From positions 248,001-312,000 of the forward strand of contig NZ_JASJOF010000001.1 of NCBI RefSeq assembly GCF_030163795.1: a DNA stretch of 64,000 bases, written 5' to 3'. The notes below the pieces were generated by a model, which made no database searches, was not told the origin of the DNA, and was given only the letters and a program-made list of their open reading frames with translations. This document shows positions 34,188-43,592 of the stretch, one piece after another. How positions within the stretch are numbered: the stretch's first letter is position 1; every line of letters starts with the position of its first letter. The position numbers were made by a program, and so were the translations under genes. Source of the stretch: Roseicyclus marinus (GTDB taxonomy: Bacteria > Pseudomonadota > Alphaproteobacteria > Rhodobacterales > Rhodobacteraceae).

Positions 34188-34556
34188 TCGAAGCCTGCGC
34201 GACGGAGCCGGCTGCACAGGACGACCAGTTGCGGCATCTCGCGGGGCGGGGGGGCAGGCTGCGGATCGCGGACAAGCTGGTCAGCAGGCACCGACAAGGT
34301 CCGGTCCGGAGTTGCCGGTGCCGATCTTAGCCGTGATGGATCAATTATATGAATTCCCAGCAATTGCTGTTGTTTTGGTGCGGTCTTGCCATTTTCGCGC
34401 AAAAGACACTTTGCTAACTTTTGGTCCAGCCTGTAGGCCGGTTTCAGATATGAGACGACTGCTCTGCCATGCTCGGCCAATTGTCGTCCATTCCTGATTT
34501 TTGAAATAGACGATCCACCGAAAAATCTTGTTTTTGCAAGAAAAAAGGGAGCCGGA
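34188..34556. other. 369-base spacer, AT-rich toward its right end
   Basis: No convincing gene. The right half (from about 34340) is AT-rich and should contain the promoter of the 85-residue protein/cyclase pair. A small hairpin, TCTTG with CAAGA, sits immediately before that gene's ribosome site and could affect its translation; this is weak. Confidence 0.4.
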
Positions 34557-34814
34557 ATGTCTGAAAATTTCGATGAATACGTGCAAGAGGCCGTCATCAA
34601 ATCGATGAGGAATGCGGGCATTTCCGACATACCTGAGCAGGTAATGGAAGCATCCAAGGCCCATGCCGTGAAATTGGCGACACTGGTCGCCAACCTGCGT
34701 GCCGCTGGCGTCGACGAACAGATGGTGCGTCACAGTATTTCCGAGGTCTTGAAGAGCTACGAAGAAGAATTGTTGGACGCTCTCTTGGCTCTCCCGAAAG
34801 GCGTTCAAAAATGA
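34557..34814 (+). CDS. Hypothetical protein coupled to a diguanylate cyclase
   Basis: 85 residues, helical and acidic, no signal or membrane segment (opens MSENFDEYVQEAVIKSMRNA; ends DALLALPKGVQK). Not recognised. GGGAGCC stands a few bases before the ATG. Its stop overlaps the cyclase start (ATGA), so both are made together and it may regulate or bind the cyclase; that is inference. Confidence 0.65.
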   Translation: MSENFDEYVQEAVIKSMRNAGISDIPEQVMEASKAHAVKLATLVANLRAAGVDEQMVRHSISEVLKSYEEELLDALLALPKGVQK

Positions 34815-35782
34815 ACGATACGCATATTGGCGCACCCAAAACGGATGACGAGTTCGGTCGTCAGCGTGCCTTGGATGCGATGAACGTGGTCGACACGCCC
34901 AAGGCGCCTGAATTCGAACGGATCACCAAACTCGTCCAATCGATCTTCGGTGCGCCTGTCGTGGCTGTTTCTCTCATTGACCGGCGGCGACAGTGGTTCA
35001 AGTCGATCCAGGGTCTCGATGTGAAAGAGACGACGCGGGACGTGGCTTTTTGCGACCACACCATTCGCCACTCCCAATGCTTCAAGGTCGAAGATGCGAC
35101 CAAGGATCCGCTTTTCGCCAATAACCCGCTTGTCACGGGCGAGCCCTTCATTCGTTCCTACCTCGGCGCTCCGCTAAAAACCGAGGATGGGTATATGCTT
35201 GGGGCCTTGTGCGTGATCGACTACGAACCGCGCAGCTTCACCAAGCAACAAGAGCAAATGCTCATGAGCTTTGCGGATGTCGTGATGGGCGAAATGGAGC
35301 TGCGACGGTCCGCGGCCATCGACGAATTGACCCGCCTGCCGAACCGTCGTGCCTTCAATGACTGCCTGCTCGATCTCGCCGCAAACCCGGACGCCAGCCT
35401 CGTGTTCATGGACATCGATCATTTCAAGAAAATCAATGACACCTATGGGCATCCGGCTGGCGATGTCGTTCTGAAACAGCTCGCTGGCGTGCTTGCATCG
35501 ATCTGCGGACCAGAAACGATCGCCTGCCGCATCGGGGGTGAGGAATTCGGGATCGTCCTTCGCGGCAAGGATGCTGAACAGCCCGTGGCCTTCGCCGAAA
35601 GACTGCGAAAAGCGATATCGGAGCAGGCGATTGACGAGATCGAAAAGACGAAAGTCACGGCAAGCTTTGGTGTCGCCAAAGCGAAGGCAGACGAGCCGAT
35701 GAACGAATGGCAGGAGCGTGCCGACAAAGCGCTTTACCGGTCGAAACATGACGGACGCGACAGGGTAACCGCAGCCAGTTAG
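34811..35782 (+). CDS. GAF-GGDEF diguanylate cyclase
   Basis: 323 residues, soluble. GAF domain (about 25-165: VVAVSLIDRRRQWFKS, FCDHTI, SYLGAPLKTEDGYMLGALCVID) and GGDEF domain (about 170-320: DELTRLPNRRAF, MDIDHFKKINDTYGH, active-site RIGGEEF). GGEEF is a fully active variant. The product-inhibition I-site (RxxD, five residues before GGEEF) is not present, so feedback control by c-di-GMP through that site is not expected. The GAF resembles that of cyclases sensing light, redox or small ligands; ligand unknown. Confidence 0.9.
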   Translation: MNDTHIGAPKTDDEFGRQRALDAMNVVDTPKAPEFERITKLVQSIFGAPVVAVSLIDRRRQWFKSIQGLDVKETTRDVAFCDHTIRHSQCFKVEDATKDPLFANNPLVTGEPFIRSYLGAPLKTEDGYMLGALCVIDYEPRSFTKQQEQMLMSFADVVMGEMELRRSAAIDELTRLPNRRAFNDCLLDLAANPDASLVFMDIDHFKKINDTYGHPAGDVVLKQLAGVLASICGPETIACRIGGEEFGIVLRGKDAEQPVAFAERLRKAISEQAIDEIEKTKVTASFGVAKAKADEPMNEWQERADKALYRSKHDGRDRVTAAS

Positions 35783-35906
35783 AGGCGGGGGCCTGATCTG
35801 GTCACCCTGAATGAGGCACCGGGTCAGGTTTCCGTTCGGGCGTTCGTCTGACCGGGGCGCATACCGCCGCCTCGGTCCGTTATTTGCGTGTTAGGATGGT
35901 TCCTTT

Positions 35907-35983
35907 TGGCGACCCCTGAAGGACTCGAACCCTCAACCTGCTGATTAGAAGTCAGCTGCTCTATCCTGTTGAGCTAAGGGGCC
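35907..35983 (-). tRNA. tRNA-Arg (anticodon UCU)
   Basis: On the minus strand the gene starts GGCCCCTTAGCTCAACAGG and ends with AGGGGTC-G-CCA. Acceptor stem GGCCCCT/AGGGGTC (one G-U pair). Anticodon stem GCTGA/TCAGC around the loop CTTCTAA, giving anticodon UCU (reads AGA). T-loop GTTCGAGTC present. The CCA end is encoded. Confidence 0.95.
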
Positions 35984-36025
35984 ACGCGATGGGTGCATAG
36001 CGCAGGTGTCCGGTTCGGTCCACGC

Positions 36026-36499
36026 TCAAAGCGCGCGGGTCATGAACACGCTCATCGGGTCGGGGCGGTAGCTGCCGAAGGGCGGGCAGGGGGTGAAACC
36101 CGCCTTTTCGTAGAGCCGTCGCGCGGGGGCGGAGGCGGGGAGGCTGCCGGTTTCCAGCCAGAGCCGTTCCACGCCGGACGCCCGCGCGTGATCGAGGATC
36201 ATCCCGAGGATGCGCGCACCCGCCCCCTGACCGCGCAGGGCCGCTTCGACATGCATCGACTTGATCTCGGCCTCGGTCGCCGACAGCGGGGCATAGCCGC
36301 CCATCGCGCAGGCGGGGCCATCGGGACCAAGGCGGGCGGCAAAGAGGATCGCCCCCTGCGCGGCCAGCGCCGCACCGTCAAGGTGGTGGTTGCTTTCCGC
36401 CGGGTAGTGGCGCGCGCTTTCCGCAGCGTGCCGGGCGATCAGCTCGGCCAGTGCGGGATCATCGGGGGCGATGGGCCCATAGTGGAGCGTCTGGGGCAT
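36026..36499 (-). CDS. GNAT-family N-acetyltransferase
   Basis: 157 residues. GNAT core with AEIKSMHVEAALRGQGAGARIL (acetyl-CoA loop RGQGAG), then LWLETGSLPASAPARRLYEKAGF. This is the PhnO/YsnE-like small type. Start at 36499 chosen, because the residues added by the upstream start (36532) lack family similarity. Located 95 bases downstream of dabA on the same strand; no functional link is evident. Confidence 0.82.
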   Translation of the reverse strand: MPQTLHYGPIAPDDPALAELIARHAAESARHYPAESNHHLDGAALAAQGAILFAARLGPDGPACAMGGYAPLSATEAEIKSMHVEAALRGQGAGARILGMILDHARASGVERLWLETGSLPASAPARRLYEKAGFTPCPPFGSYRPDPMSVFMTRAL

Positions 36500-36594
36500 G
36501 GCGCGGTCCGTGCGATGGAGCGCGGGCCCCAAGACGGGGCCTGCGCGGTGAGCCTACGGCCACGGATCAGGGGCGACAAGCCGCCCCCGGCGCC

Positions 36595-38961
36595 TCACGC
36601 GGTCACTATGGGTTCCCAGTTCAGGCCGGGGCGGTAGCGGTCTGCGATGCGCCCGTCCTGCATCCGCAACAGGTGCAGCCAGCCATTGTCGAACAGCGCC
36701 CGGACGCCCGGGTGACGCGAGAGGATGTCGGTTATGGCATCGGCTGGTGCCTCGATCAGCACCGATAGGCGCAGCGGATCATGCATCAGCCGCTCACCGT
36801 CATGGACTGCCTGCCGGGGCAGGCCGGCGCGCAGGCGGCCGCCATTGCCTTCGGTCACGCCGATCCCGCCGATGACATTGTGGATCAGCTTGTTGCCGCC
36901 GCCGAACACATCGGGAGCCACGGCGGAGCCATAATATTGCAGGCTGATCCAGCTTGCGACCACGACAGGTGCGGTCAGGATCAGTTCAAGCGTGGCGAAG
37001 CCCTCGTCGTCTTGCCAGAGGTAGCTGTGAAGGAACGCGCGCCCCTCGAGGCTTTTGCCGCCCGTGGCGCTGCGGGGTGCAGCGATGAAAGCGGCACAGC
37101 CCGCAAGCCCCCATTCGGGGCGGGTTTCGGCCCAGTTCAGCGCGCGGGCCGCGACGGTGTCGGGGGTTGCACCGGGCAGCGTGGCGGCGCGTTCGGCCCG
37201 CGCGATCTTGCCCGCCCGGTCCAGCCAAACGCGCAAGCCCGCGATTTCGGGATCATCGCCCTTCACGTCATAGAGCGTGATCTGGTCCGTCGTCGTGTCA
37301 TGCAGCCCGGCGAGGAAGCGCGTATCTTGGGGCAGCGTGATGCCCCTCTGGGCCAAGCCTTCGCGGGCCTCGGGGTCGTTCAGGAGCGTCGCCAGAAGCC
37401 GGGCCGAGACCTCGCCGGTCTGACCGCCGCAGGCGCCGCAGTGATAGGCGCTTTCATGCGGGTTGTTGGTGACATGTCCGCCGTGACCCAGCAGCAGGAC
37501 AAAGCGGCCATGGCCGTCGCGCAGGCTCATCGCCTTGAGCACGGCGGCGGCAGTGTCGGCTTTGGCCTCGGGTGTGAGGCCGTCGATGACCTTGGGGCAG
37601 GGTTGGGGGCTGGCGGAAGAATGCCCCTTCCCCAGTGCATCGCGCAGCAGCTTGCCGGCATAGACCGGGCCCGCCGCCTCGACAAACGCGAAGGAGGAGA
37701 CGGCCGCCTGCCGAAAGCGGCCCCAAGCGCGGCTGGTCCGGGCACGGATGCGGATGTCTTGCTCGGTCGCGGGATCGGCATGGCTGGTCGTGGTCAGTGA
37801 GGGCTTCAAAAGCACGGGCAGATGCGACGCCGCCACGTCAGAGCCCTGCGCCAGATGCGAGATCGGCAGGCCAAAGAACCCGGCGAAGCCGATGGTGGCG
37901 ATGCTCGGATCGACGCTTTCCAGCGCGCGGCGGAACACCTCGGACCTGACGTCGATACAAAATGCGGCTTGCAGATGGGGGCGGCTGTCTGCGCCCGGGC
38001 CTGGCCCGTCGAGCGTGGCGATAAGCTGGCGCTGATGGGCGCGCTCGGTTGCGTCTTGCAGGATCGCAAGCGCCACGGTTTCGGCATCGGGTTCGACGGG
38101 CGCGCGGTGGGCGTCGCGCGTCGCCTCCCACTCCGCTGCGAGGTCGGGGAAGCGCATCAAAAGCGCTTCGTCCCAGACCAGCCGGATGGCCAGAAGATCG
38201 GCGAGCGTCGTGTCGGATGAGCCGGACAGTTCCGCCTGCCACAGGAGCCACCGCGCATGTTGCGCCCAGCCGCCCATATCCATGTAAAGCCTATGAAAGA
38301 CGGTTTCGGCGGAACGGCCACAAAGCCCAAGCGTCTCGGCGGCGCGCAGGATGGCGCGTTCCGTCGTGTCGGGCGCAGCGGCGGCATGGGCGCAAAAGCC
38401 GCTCAGGCCTGCGATCTCGGGCGTGAGGTCATGGCTCGCCCAAGCGCGCCAAGCGGCAAAAGCGCTGCCCTTCGGATCCGGGGACCAGAGCGCCTGTCCC
38501 CGGTCGAAATGGCCTGCGGCCCAAAGGCCCAGCGATTTCTCGATGATCGAGGGCCAGTCGATGCCGGTGGCCATGGCGGCCAGATCGGCGATGCCGGGTA
38601 ACGGCAGTGTCGGGGCCGCGTCCGTCGCGGACTTGGCCATGGCGATCAGCACCTCCGGGGCTGCGGGCCGGGTCTCGGGCGAGGCGGCTTCCCACGCGGC
38701 CGTGATATCGGCCTCGGTCATGCGGCCTGCCGCGAATTCGGCTGCGTAGTCGGGCAGGCTGCGCGTGGCGCGCGCGCCCGCCACCCGGACCAGCCGGGTG
38801 GAGGCTGTCGCCAGATCCTCGCCCGTCTGGCCAAGGAAAGGATTGACCGCGACGGTTGCGTCTAGCGGAAAGGCTGGCGGAATGGCGCGGCCCGCCGTCT
38901 CGGCGGCTTCCAGGATTTCCGGGATCCGCGCGGGGGCGATCTTTTCGTGCTTCATGAACAT
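36595..38961 (-). CDS. dabA: DabA, inorganic-carbon (CO2/bicarbonate) pump subunit
   Basis: 788 residues, DUF2309 family. DabA is a beta-carbonic-anhydrase-like peripheral subunit thought to convert CO2 to bicarbonate in one direction, driven by the ion-conducting DabB. The zinc ligands are all found: Cys335 and Asp337 in CIDVRSE, His493 in LGHGGH, Cys508 in HCGACGG. The spacing from Cys to Asp (2) and His to Cys (15) is identical to that of the Halothiobacillus protein. Start at 38961 (AGGATCCCGCC before it). It follows dabB by 16 bases. Confidence 0.93.
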   Translation of the reverse strand: MFMKHEKIAPARIPEILEAAETAGRAIPPAFPLDATVAVNPFLGQTGEDLATASTRLVRVAGARATRSLPDYAAEFAAGRMTEADITAAWEAASPETRPAAPEVLIAMAKSATDAAPTLPLPGIADLAAMATGIDWPSIIEKSLGLWAAGHFDRGQALWSPDPKGSAFAAWRAWASHDLTPEIAGLSGFCAHAAAAPDTTERAILRAAETLGLCGRSAETVFHRLYMDMGGWAQHARWLLWQAELSGSSDTTLADLLAIRLVWDEALLMRFPDLAAEWEATRDAHRAPVEPDAETVALAILQDATERAHQRQLIATLDGPGPGADSRPHLQAAFCIDVRSEVFRRALESVDPSIATIGFAGFFGLPISHLAQGSDVAASHLPVLLKPSLTTTSHADPATEQDIRIRARTSRAWGRFRQAAVSSFAFVEAAGPVYAGKLLRDALGKGHSSASPQPCPKVIDGLTPEAKADTAAAVLKAMSLRDGHGRFVLLLGHGGHVTNNPHESAYHCGACGGQTGEVSARLLATLLNDPEAREGLAQRGITLPQDTRFLAGLHDTTTDQITLYDVKGDDPEIAGLRVWLDRAGKIARAERAATLPGATPDTVAARALNWAETRPEWGLAGCAAFIAAPRSATGGKSLEGRAFLHSYLWQDDEGFATLELILTAPVVVASWISLQYYGSAVAPDVFGGGNKLIHNVIGGIGVTEGNGGRLRAGLPRQAVHDGERLMHDPLRLSVLIEAPADAITDILSRHPGVRALFDNGWLHLLRMQDGRIADRYRPGLNWEPIVTA

Positions 38962-38977
38962 GGCGGGATCCTGTCGG

Positions 38978-40522
38978 TCAGCTGGAACGGGAGATGCGGA
39001 AGCCGCCGATGGCGCGGTCCAGCAGGGCGTTGAGATAGAGGCCGTTGGCAAGGTGCACGCGCAGCCCGGCAGTGGTCGGGTGATGCGCCCAGAGCGGGAA
39101 AAGCGCCTGTGCGATGGCGACTGTCCCGAAGGAGAGAACCGCCAGGACGATCAGCGCCCATTCCAGCGGACCGGGCAACGGGGCCGCCGGCAAAAGCGGG
39201 CCCCAAAGTGAACTAGCGATGGCCTGAAAGGCGAAATAGGCGAAGGCCGTGGCCAGCGAGGCCAGAACGGTGCGCCGCGTCAGTTGCACGGGGGCGGCAT
39301 CGGCAAGGCCCTGAGCCACGAGGTAGGCGACGCCGAAGATCAGGATCGCGCCCAGTGCCAGCGCCTGCGGGGTCTTGGGGCCGAGAACGGCGCTGAACCC
39401 CAGCGCGATCACGGCATAAAGCAGGAGCGCAAGGCCAAAGGCGCGCAGGACGGCGGCAAGGTTTGGCACGGCGACCGGGCCCGGTTTGCGGATCGCGGCC
39501 ACGGCGGCCACCGCGCCGCCCGAAGACAGGAAGGCATGCGCCTTGTAGAGCGAATGGGCGACGATGTGCAGAAGCGCCAGCGCCCAGAGACCGAGGCCGC
39601 ATTGCAGCAGCATGAACCCCATCTGGGATACGGTGGACCACGCCAGCGATGTCTTGACCGCGCTTTGGGTCAGCATGACCGCAGCTCCAAAAAGCGCGGT
39701 GAAACCGCCCAGCATCACCAGCACCGCAAGGCCACCGGGGCTAAGTTGCACCAACGGCGCGGCTGTGATCAGCAAGACGCCACCCGCATTGATGATGCCT
39801 GCATGCAGGAAGGCGGACACCGGGGTCGGCGCCTCCATCACCTCGGTCAGCCAGCCGTGCAGCGGGAAGGCAGCGGTCTTTAGGATCGCGGCGAGGATCA
39901 GGAGCGCGACAGCGACATGGCCGGCAAGGCCTAGGCCGGTTTCGGGCAGGCCTGCCGTGATGGTGGCGATGTTGCCCGTACCATGGGCCGCCACCAGCAG
40001 GACCGCCGCCAGCACAAGCGCGGCATCGCCGCCGTGCCAGACGAGGGCGAATTTCACCGCCGCGCGCCGAGCTTCGGGCCGGTCGGGATAGAAGAGCAGC
40101 AGGCGACGCAGGCCAAGGCCGATCGCGATGGCAGCAGCGGCGAGCAACAGAATATTGCCCGCCTGCACGAAGATCAGAACGGCGGCCAGCGTGGCGAGCA
40201 TCAGGCCGTGGAACAGGCCCTCACGCTCTTCGCCATCCAGATAGCTGCGGCTGTAGCGCATCACGACCCAGCCGATGAAGGACACCAAAAGAGCGAGGGT
40301 CAGGCTGATCGCATCAACGCGTAGCCCCAGCGGCCCCATACCACCGCCCTTCGCGAGATAGACCGCGAATGCCGCCGCTGTCAGCGCCAGTGCCCCCAGC
40401 GCGGCAAGCTCGGCCAGTCGCGGTACGGGGCCCGGACGTTTGCCCGGCTGGCGCAGGGCAAGGCCAGCCGTGATCAGCAACAGGATCGGGGCGAGAAAGC
40501 TGAGCGAGAGGATCGGGGTCAT
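38978..40522 (-). CDS. dabB: DabB, proton/cation-conducting membrane subunit
   Basis: 514 residues with about 13 membrane helices, related to the NuoL/MrpA antiporter-type subunits. FPLHGWLTEVMEAPTPVSAFLHAG is the family signature of the discontinuous helix, and Lys residues (LKTAAFPLH, KTSLAW) and Glu in VMEAP are in place for ion conduction. Together with DabA it should accumulate dissolved inorganic carbon. The 216-base AT-rich spacer upstream should hold the promoter. Confidence 0.92.
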   Translation of the reverse strand: MTPILSLSFLAPILLLITAGLALRQPGKRPGPVPRLAELAALGALALTAAAFAVYLAKGGGMGPLGLRVDAISLTLALLVSFIGWVVMRYSRSYLDGEEREGLFHGLMLATLAAVLIFVQAGNILLLAAAAIAIGLGLRRLLLFYPDRPEARRAAVKFALVWHGGDAALVLAAVLLVAAHGTGNIATITAGLPETGLGLAGHVAVALLILAAILKTAAFPLHGWLTEVMEAPTPVSAFLHAGIINAGGVLLITAAPLVQLSPGGLAVLVMLGGFTALFGAAVMLTQSAVKTSLAWSTVSQMGFMLLQCGLGLWALALLHIVAHSLYKAHAFLSSGGAVAAVAAIRKPGPVAVPNLAAVLRAFGLALLLYAVIALGFSAVLGPKTPQALALGAILIFGVAYLVAQGLADAAPVQLTRRTVLASLATAFAYFAFQAIASSLWGPLLPAAPLPGPLEWALIVLAVLSFGTVAIAQALFPLWAHHPTTAGLRVHLANGLYLNALLDRAIGGFRISRSS

Positions 40523-40737
40523 CTGGCATATCCGGTGCGGTGCAAGTGCGATGCCCTCACCTAGCCGGTACGTTTCATAAGTAAAAATTCAAAAATGATT
40601 AAATACGTTCCATAATATAGAACATCGTCACGTGATGGTCTCGGATAGCGGGTCAAGACGCGAGCCGGTGTTCATGGCTGCTAAATCGCCTGGATCGTTC
40701 GTCGTTACGCCAAAAGAACAGTGACGTAGGATTGCCG

Positions 40738-42174
40738 ATGTTCGATCAGTACGAAGCTCCGACCGAAATGCGCAGTCAGACTGCAGCGCTCGAGGAGAGT
40801 CAGGCCGCGATGGCCGAAATAGCCCGACGAATCGGCGGACTTGCCGTTTCGATCGCCGCGGCAACTGGCGATGTGCAGGATGTCGCGGAAAGCGCCCGTC
40901 ACCAACGTGACGGGTTTCGGCATATCCGCGCGCAGGTCGGAGCGATGGCCAAAAGTGGTGCGGAAGTCCATTCGGCTGCGTCCTCTGCGTTGGACCGGTC
41001 GCATGGGGCGGAAGATAAGATCGCCGTCACCAGTGCGCATCTGTCCGACATGGTGGCTCAGGTCACGGTGCTGACGGAGATCGTGGCGCAGATCAACGAC
41101 CGGCTGGAAACCGTGACCCAGACGTTGCGGGGCGTGTCGCGGGTTTCGCGGCATGTCGACAGCATCGCCCGGCAGACGAACCTGTTATCGCTGAACGCGG
41201 CGGTGGAGGCGGCGCGAGCCGGTGCTGCGGGCCGCGGCTTTGCCGTGGTCGCGGGCGAGGTAAAGAAACTGTCCGCCCAGACCAGCGAAGCGACGCAGGA
41301 GATCGAGACCACGGTGGGTCGCCTGTCGGGCGAGCTGACCTGGGTGATCGACCAGGTGACCCAGGCCGCAGGTGTCGCCGCCGAGATCAAGACCGTGACT
41401 GGCGCGGTCGAGGGCGACATCCACGATCTGCCGGAGATTTTCGGCTCGGTCCGGCGCGCACAGGAGAACATCGTCGCGGCCTCGACCCAGATCGGAAGCG
41501 CGTTGGAGCAGACGCATGAGCGGGTCGAAGCCTTGTCCGAGACGGTCGAGAAATCGACGGCAAGCCTGGGCTTCGCGTTCGAGAAATTGCTGGATATCAC
41601 GGATGCGTCGGAGACGATCACGGGGATTTCCGCGCGGCTCGCCATCGAAACGGTCGATACCCCTTTCGTGGAAGCCGTCCAGCGAGCAGCCGCGATGGTG
41701 TCGGGGTTTTTCGAGCAAGCGATCACGACCGGTCGAATCGGCATGGCCGATCTTTTCGACGAGACCTATGTCCCCGTGCCCGGATCGGAGCCGCAGCAGC
41801 ACCTGACCCGTTTCGCGCAGTTCACCGATCAGGTCTTGCCGCTGGTGCAAGAGCCGCTTCTGGGCTTTTCGGAGCGCGTGGTGTTTTGCGCGGCGACCGA
41901 CCGGAACGGCTATATCGCGACCCATAACCTCAAGTTCAGCCAGCCGCAAAAGCCGAGCGATCCGGGCTGGAACGCGAAATACGCGCGCAACCGCCGCATC
42001 TTCAACGATCGGGTGGGATTGCGCGCGGGGCAGAGCCAGCGGCCCTTCCTGTTGCAGGCCTATCGCCGGGACATGGGCGGTGGCGAGTTCAAGATGATGA
42101 AGGACGTTTCGGCCCCGATCCGGGTCCAAGGCCGTCATTGGGGCGGGCTGCGCTTCGCCTATATTGCGGAGTGA
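40738..42174 (+). CDS. Soluble methyl-accepting chemotaxis protein
   Basis: 478 residues with no membrane segment. The signalling domain has the highly conserved hairpin tip [20 protein letters not shown] (about residues 143-162) but sits in the N-terminal half; a heme/ligand-type C-terminal module follows ([43 protein letters not shown]) as in a known alphaproteobacterial cytoplasmic receptor type. No CheB/CheR tail pentapeptide. ATG at 40738 after TAGGATTGCCG. It converges on uxaC with an eight-base gap. Ligand unknown. Confidence 0.88.
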   Translation: MFDQYEAPTEMRSQTAALEESQAAMAEIARRIGGLAVSIAAATGDVQDVAESARHQRDGFRHIRAQVGAMAKSGAEVHSAASSALDRSHGAEDKIAVTSAHLSDMVAQVTVLTEIVAQINDRLETVTQTLRGVSRVSRHVDSIARQTNLLSLNAAVEAARAGAAGRGFAVVAGEVKKLSAQTSEATQEIETTVGRLSGELTWVIDQVTQAAGVAAEIKTVTGAVEGDIHDLPEIFGSVRRAQENIVAASTQIGSALEQTHERVEALSETVEKSTASLGFAFEKLLDITDASETITGISARLAIETVDTPFVEAVQRAAAMVSGFFEQAITTGRIGMADLFDETYVPVPGSEPQQHLTRFAQFTDQVLPLVQEPLLGFSERVVFCAATDRNGYIATHNLKFSQPQKPSDPGWNAKYARNRRIFNDRVGLRAGQSQRPFLLQAYRRDMGGGEFKMMKDVSAPIRVQGRHWGGLRFAYIAE

Positions 42175-42182
42175 GATGCGGG

Positions 42183-43592
42183 TCAGAGGCGGTAGGCATA
42201 CCGCGCGAGGCGATGCGTCAGATCTTGCATAAGATCCAAGGCATCGGTTTCCGACAGCCTGCCAGTGCGCACCAGTGTTGCGAGATAGGCGGCATCGACG
42301 CGGCGGGCCACGTCGTGGCGGGCCGGGATCGAGAGATAGGCGCGGGTGTCGTCGTTGAAGCCCGTGGTGTTGTAGAAACCGGCCGTCTCGGTCGTCATCT
42401 GGCGGTAGCGCCACATGCCTTCGAAACTGTCGTGAAACCACCACGCGGGTCCAAGCCGCAGGCAGGGATAGACGCCCGCCAGGGGCGCAAGTTCGCGGGC
42501 ATAGGCGCTTTCGTCGAGGGTGAAGAGGATGATCCGCAGGTCGCGCTCATGGCCGACGGCCTCCAAGAGCGGGCGCAGGTCGCGCACGTAATCGGTGCGG
42601 GTGGGGATGTCGAACCCCTTGTCGCGGCCAAACCGGTCAAACATCATGGTGGAATGGTTGCGGAAGGAACCGGGGTGAATCTGCATCACCATCCCGTCCT
42701 CAAGGCTGAGTTTGGCCATCTCGGTCAGCATCTGGCCGCGAAATTCCTCACGCGCGGCAGGATCGGCGCGGCCTGAAAGGACCTTTTGATAAAGCGCTTC
42801 GGTTTCAGCGCGCGAAAGGTTGCGGGTGGTGGCCGTGGGGTGACCGTGATCGGTTGCGGTTGCCCCTCCGATCTCGCGGAAAAAGGCGCGGCGGGCGCGG
42901 TGGGCGTCGAGATAGCCGGCAAAGCTTCCCGGGTCGGTTCCGGCCATGGCGCAGAAGGCTTCGACGTTGCGGCGAAAACCGGGCGTGTCGGGATCGGTGA
43001 CGGCATCGGGGCGATAGGTGGTGATGACCCGCCCGTCCCATCCGCTTGCGCGGATCATCCTGTGCCAGCCCAGATCGTCGCGCGCGCCTTCGGTCGTGGC
43101 CAGCACCTCGATGTTGAACCGCTTGAACAGCGCGCGGGGGCGGAAGGCCGGGGTGGTCAGCGCCTCGGCGATGCGGTCGTAGACATCCATTGCCGTTTTG
43201 GGGCCGAACTCCTCTTCGATCTCGAAGACGGTGGCAAAGGCATGGTCGAGCCAGAGCCGCGAGGGCGTGCCACGAAACAGGTGATAGTGATTGGCGAAGG
43301 TCTGCCAAATCTTGCGCATGTCGGTTTCGACCGGCCCTCCGTCTTGCCGCGCAATCCCCAGCGTCTCGAGCGGAACGCCTTGACTGTGCAACATGCGAAA
43401 GACGTAGTGATCGGGGACCACGAAAAGCTGGGTCGGATCGGGAAAGGGCGCATCTTCGGCGAACCAGCGGGGGTCCGTGTGGCCATGGGGTGACAGGATC
43501 GGGGCATCGGCCGCGCTGTCAAAAATCGCGCGAGCGAGGCTGCTCAGGTGCGGTTCGGGCGGAAAGAGCCGGTCGGGATTCAATCTGGGCAT
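42183..43592 (-). CDS. uxaC: Glucuronate isomerase
   Basis: 469 residues, the normal length for UxaC. It interconverts D-glucuronate and D-fructuronate (and galacturonate/tagaturonate). Conserved parts: SPHGHTDPRWFAED (metal His pair), HYVFRMLHSQG, EVLATTEGARDDL, PAWWFHDSFEGMWRYR and TGFNDDTRAYLSIPARHD. Last gene of the operon; its ATG overlaps the kinase stop (TGATG). Confidence 0.95.
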   Translation of the reverse strand: MPRLNPDRLFPPEPHLSSLARAIFDSAADAPILSPHGHTDPRWFAEDAPFPDPTQLFVVPDHYVFRMLHSQGVPLETLGIARQDGGPVETDMRKIWQTFANHYHLFRGTPSRLWLDHAFATVFEIEEEFGPKTAMDVYDRIAEALTTPAFRPRALFKRFNIEVLATTEGARDDLGWHRMIRASGWDGRVITTYRPDAVTDPDTPGFRRNVEAFCAMAGTDPGSFAGYLDAHRARRAFFREIGGATATDHGHPTATTRNLSRAETEALYQKVLSGRADPAAREEFRGQMLTEMAKLSLEDGMVMQIHPGSFRNHSTMMFDRFGRDKGFDIPTRTDYVRDLRPLLEAVGHERDLRIILFTLDESAYARELAPLAGVYPCLRLGPAWWFHDSFEGMWRYRQMTTETAGFYNTTGFNDDTRAYLSIPARHDVARRVDAAYLATLVRTGRLSETDALDLMQDLTHRLARYAYRL

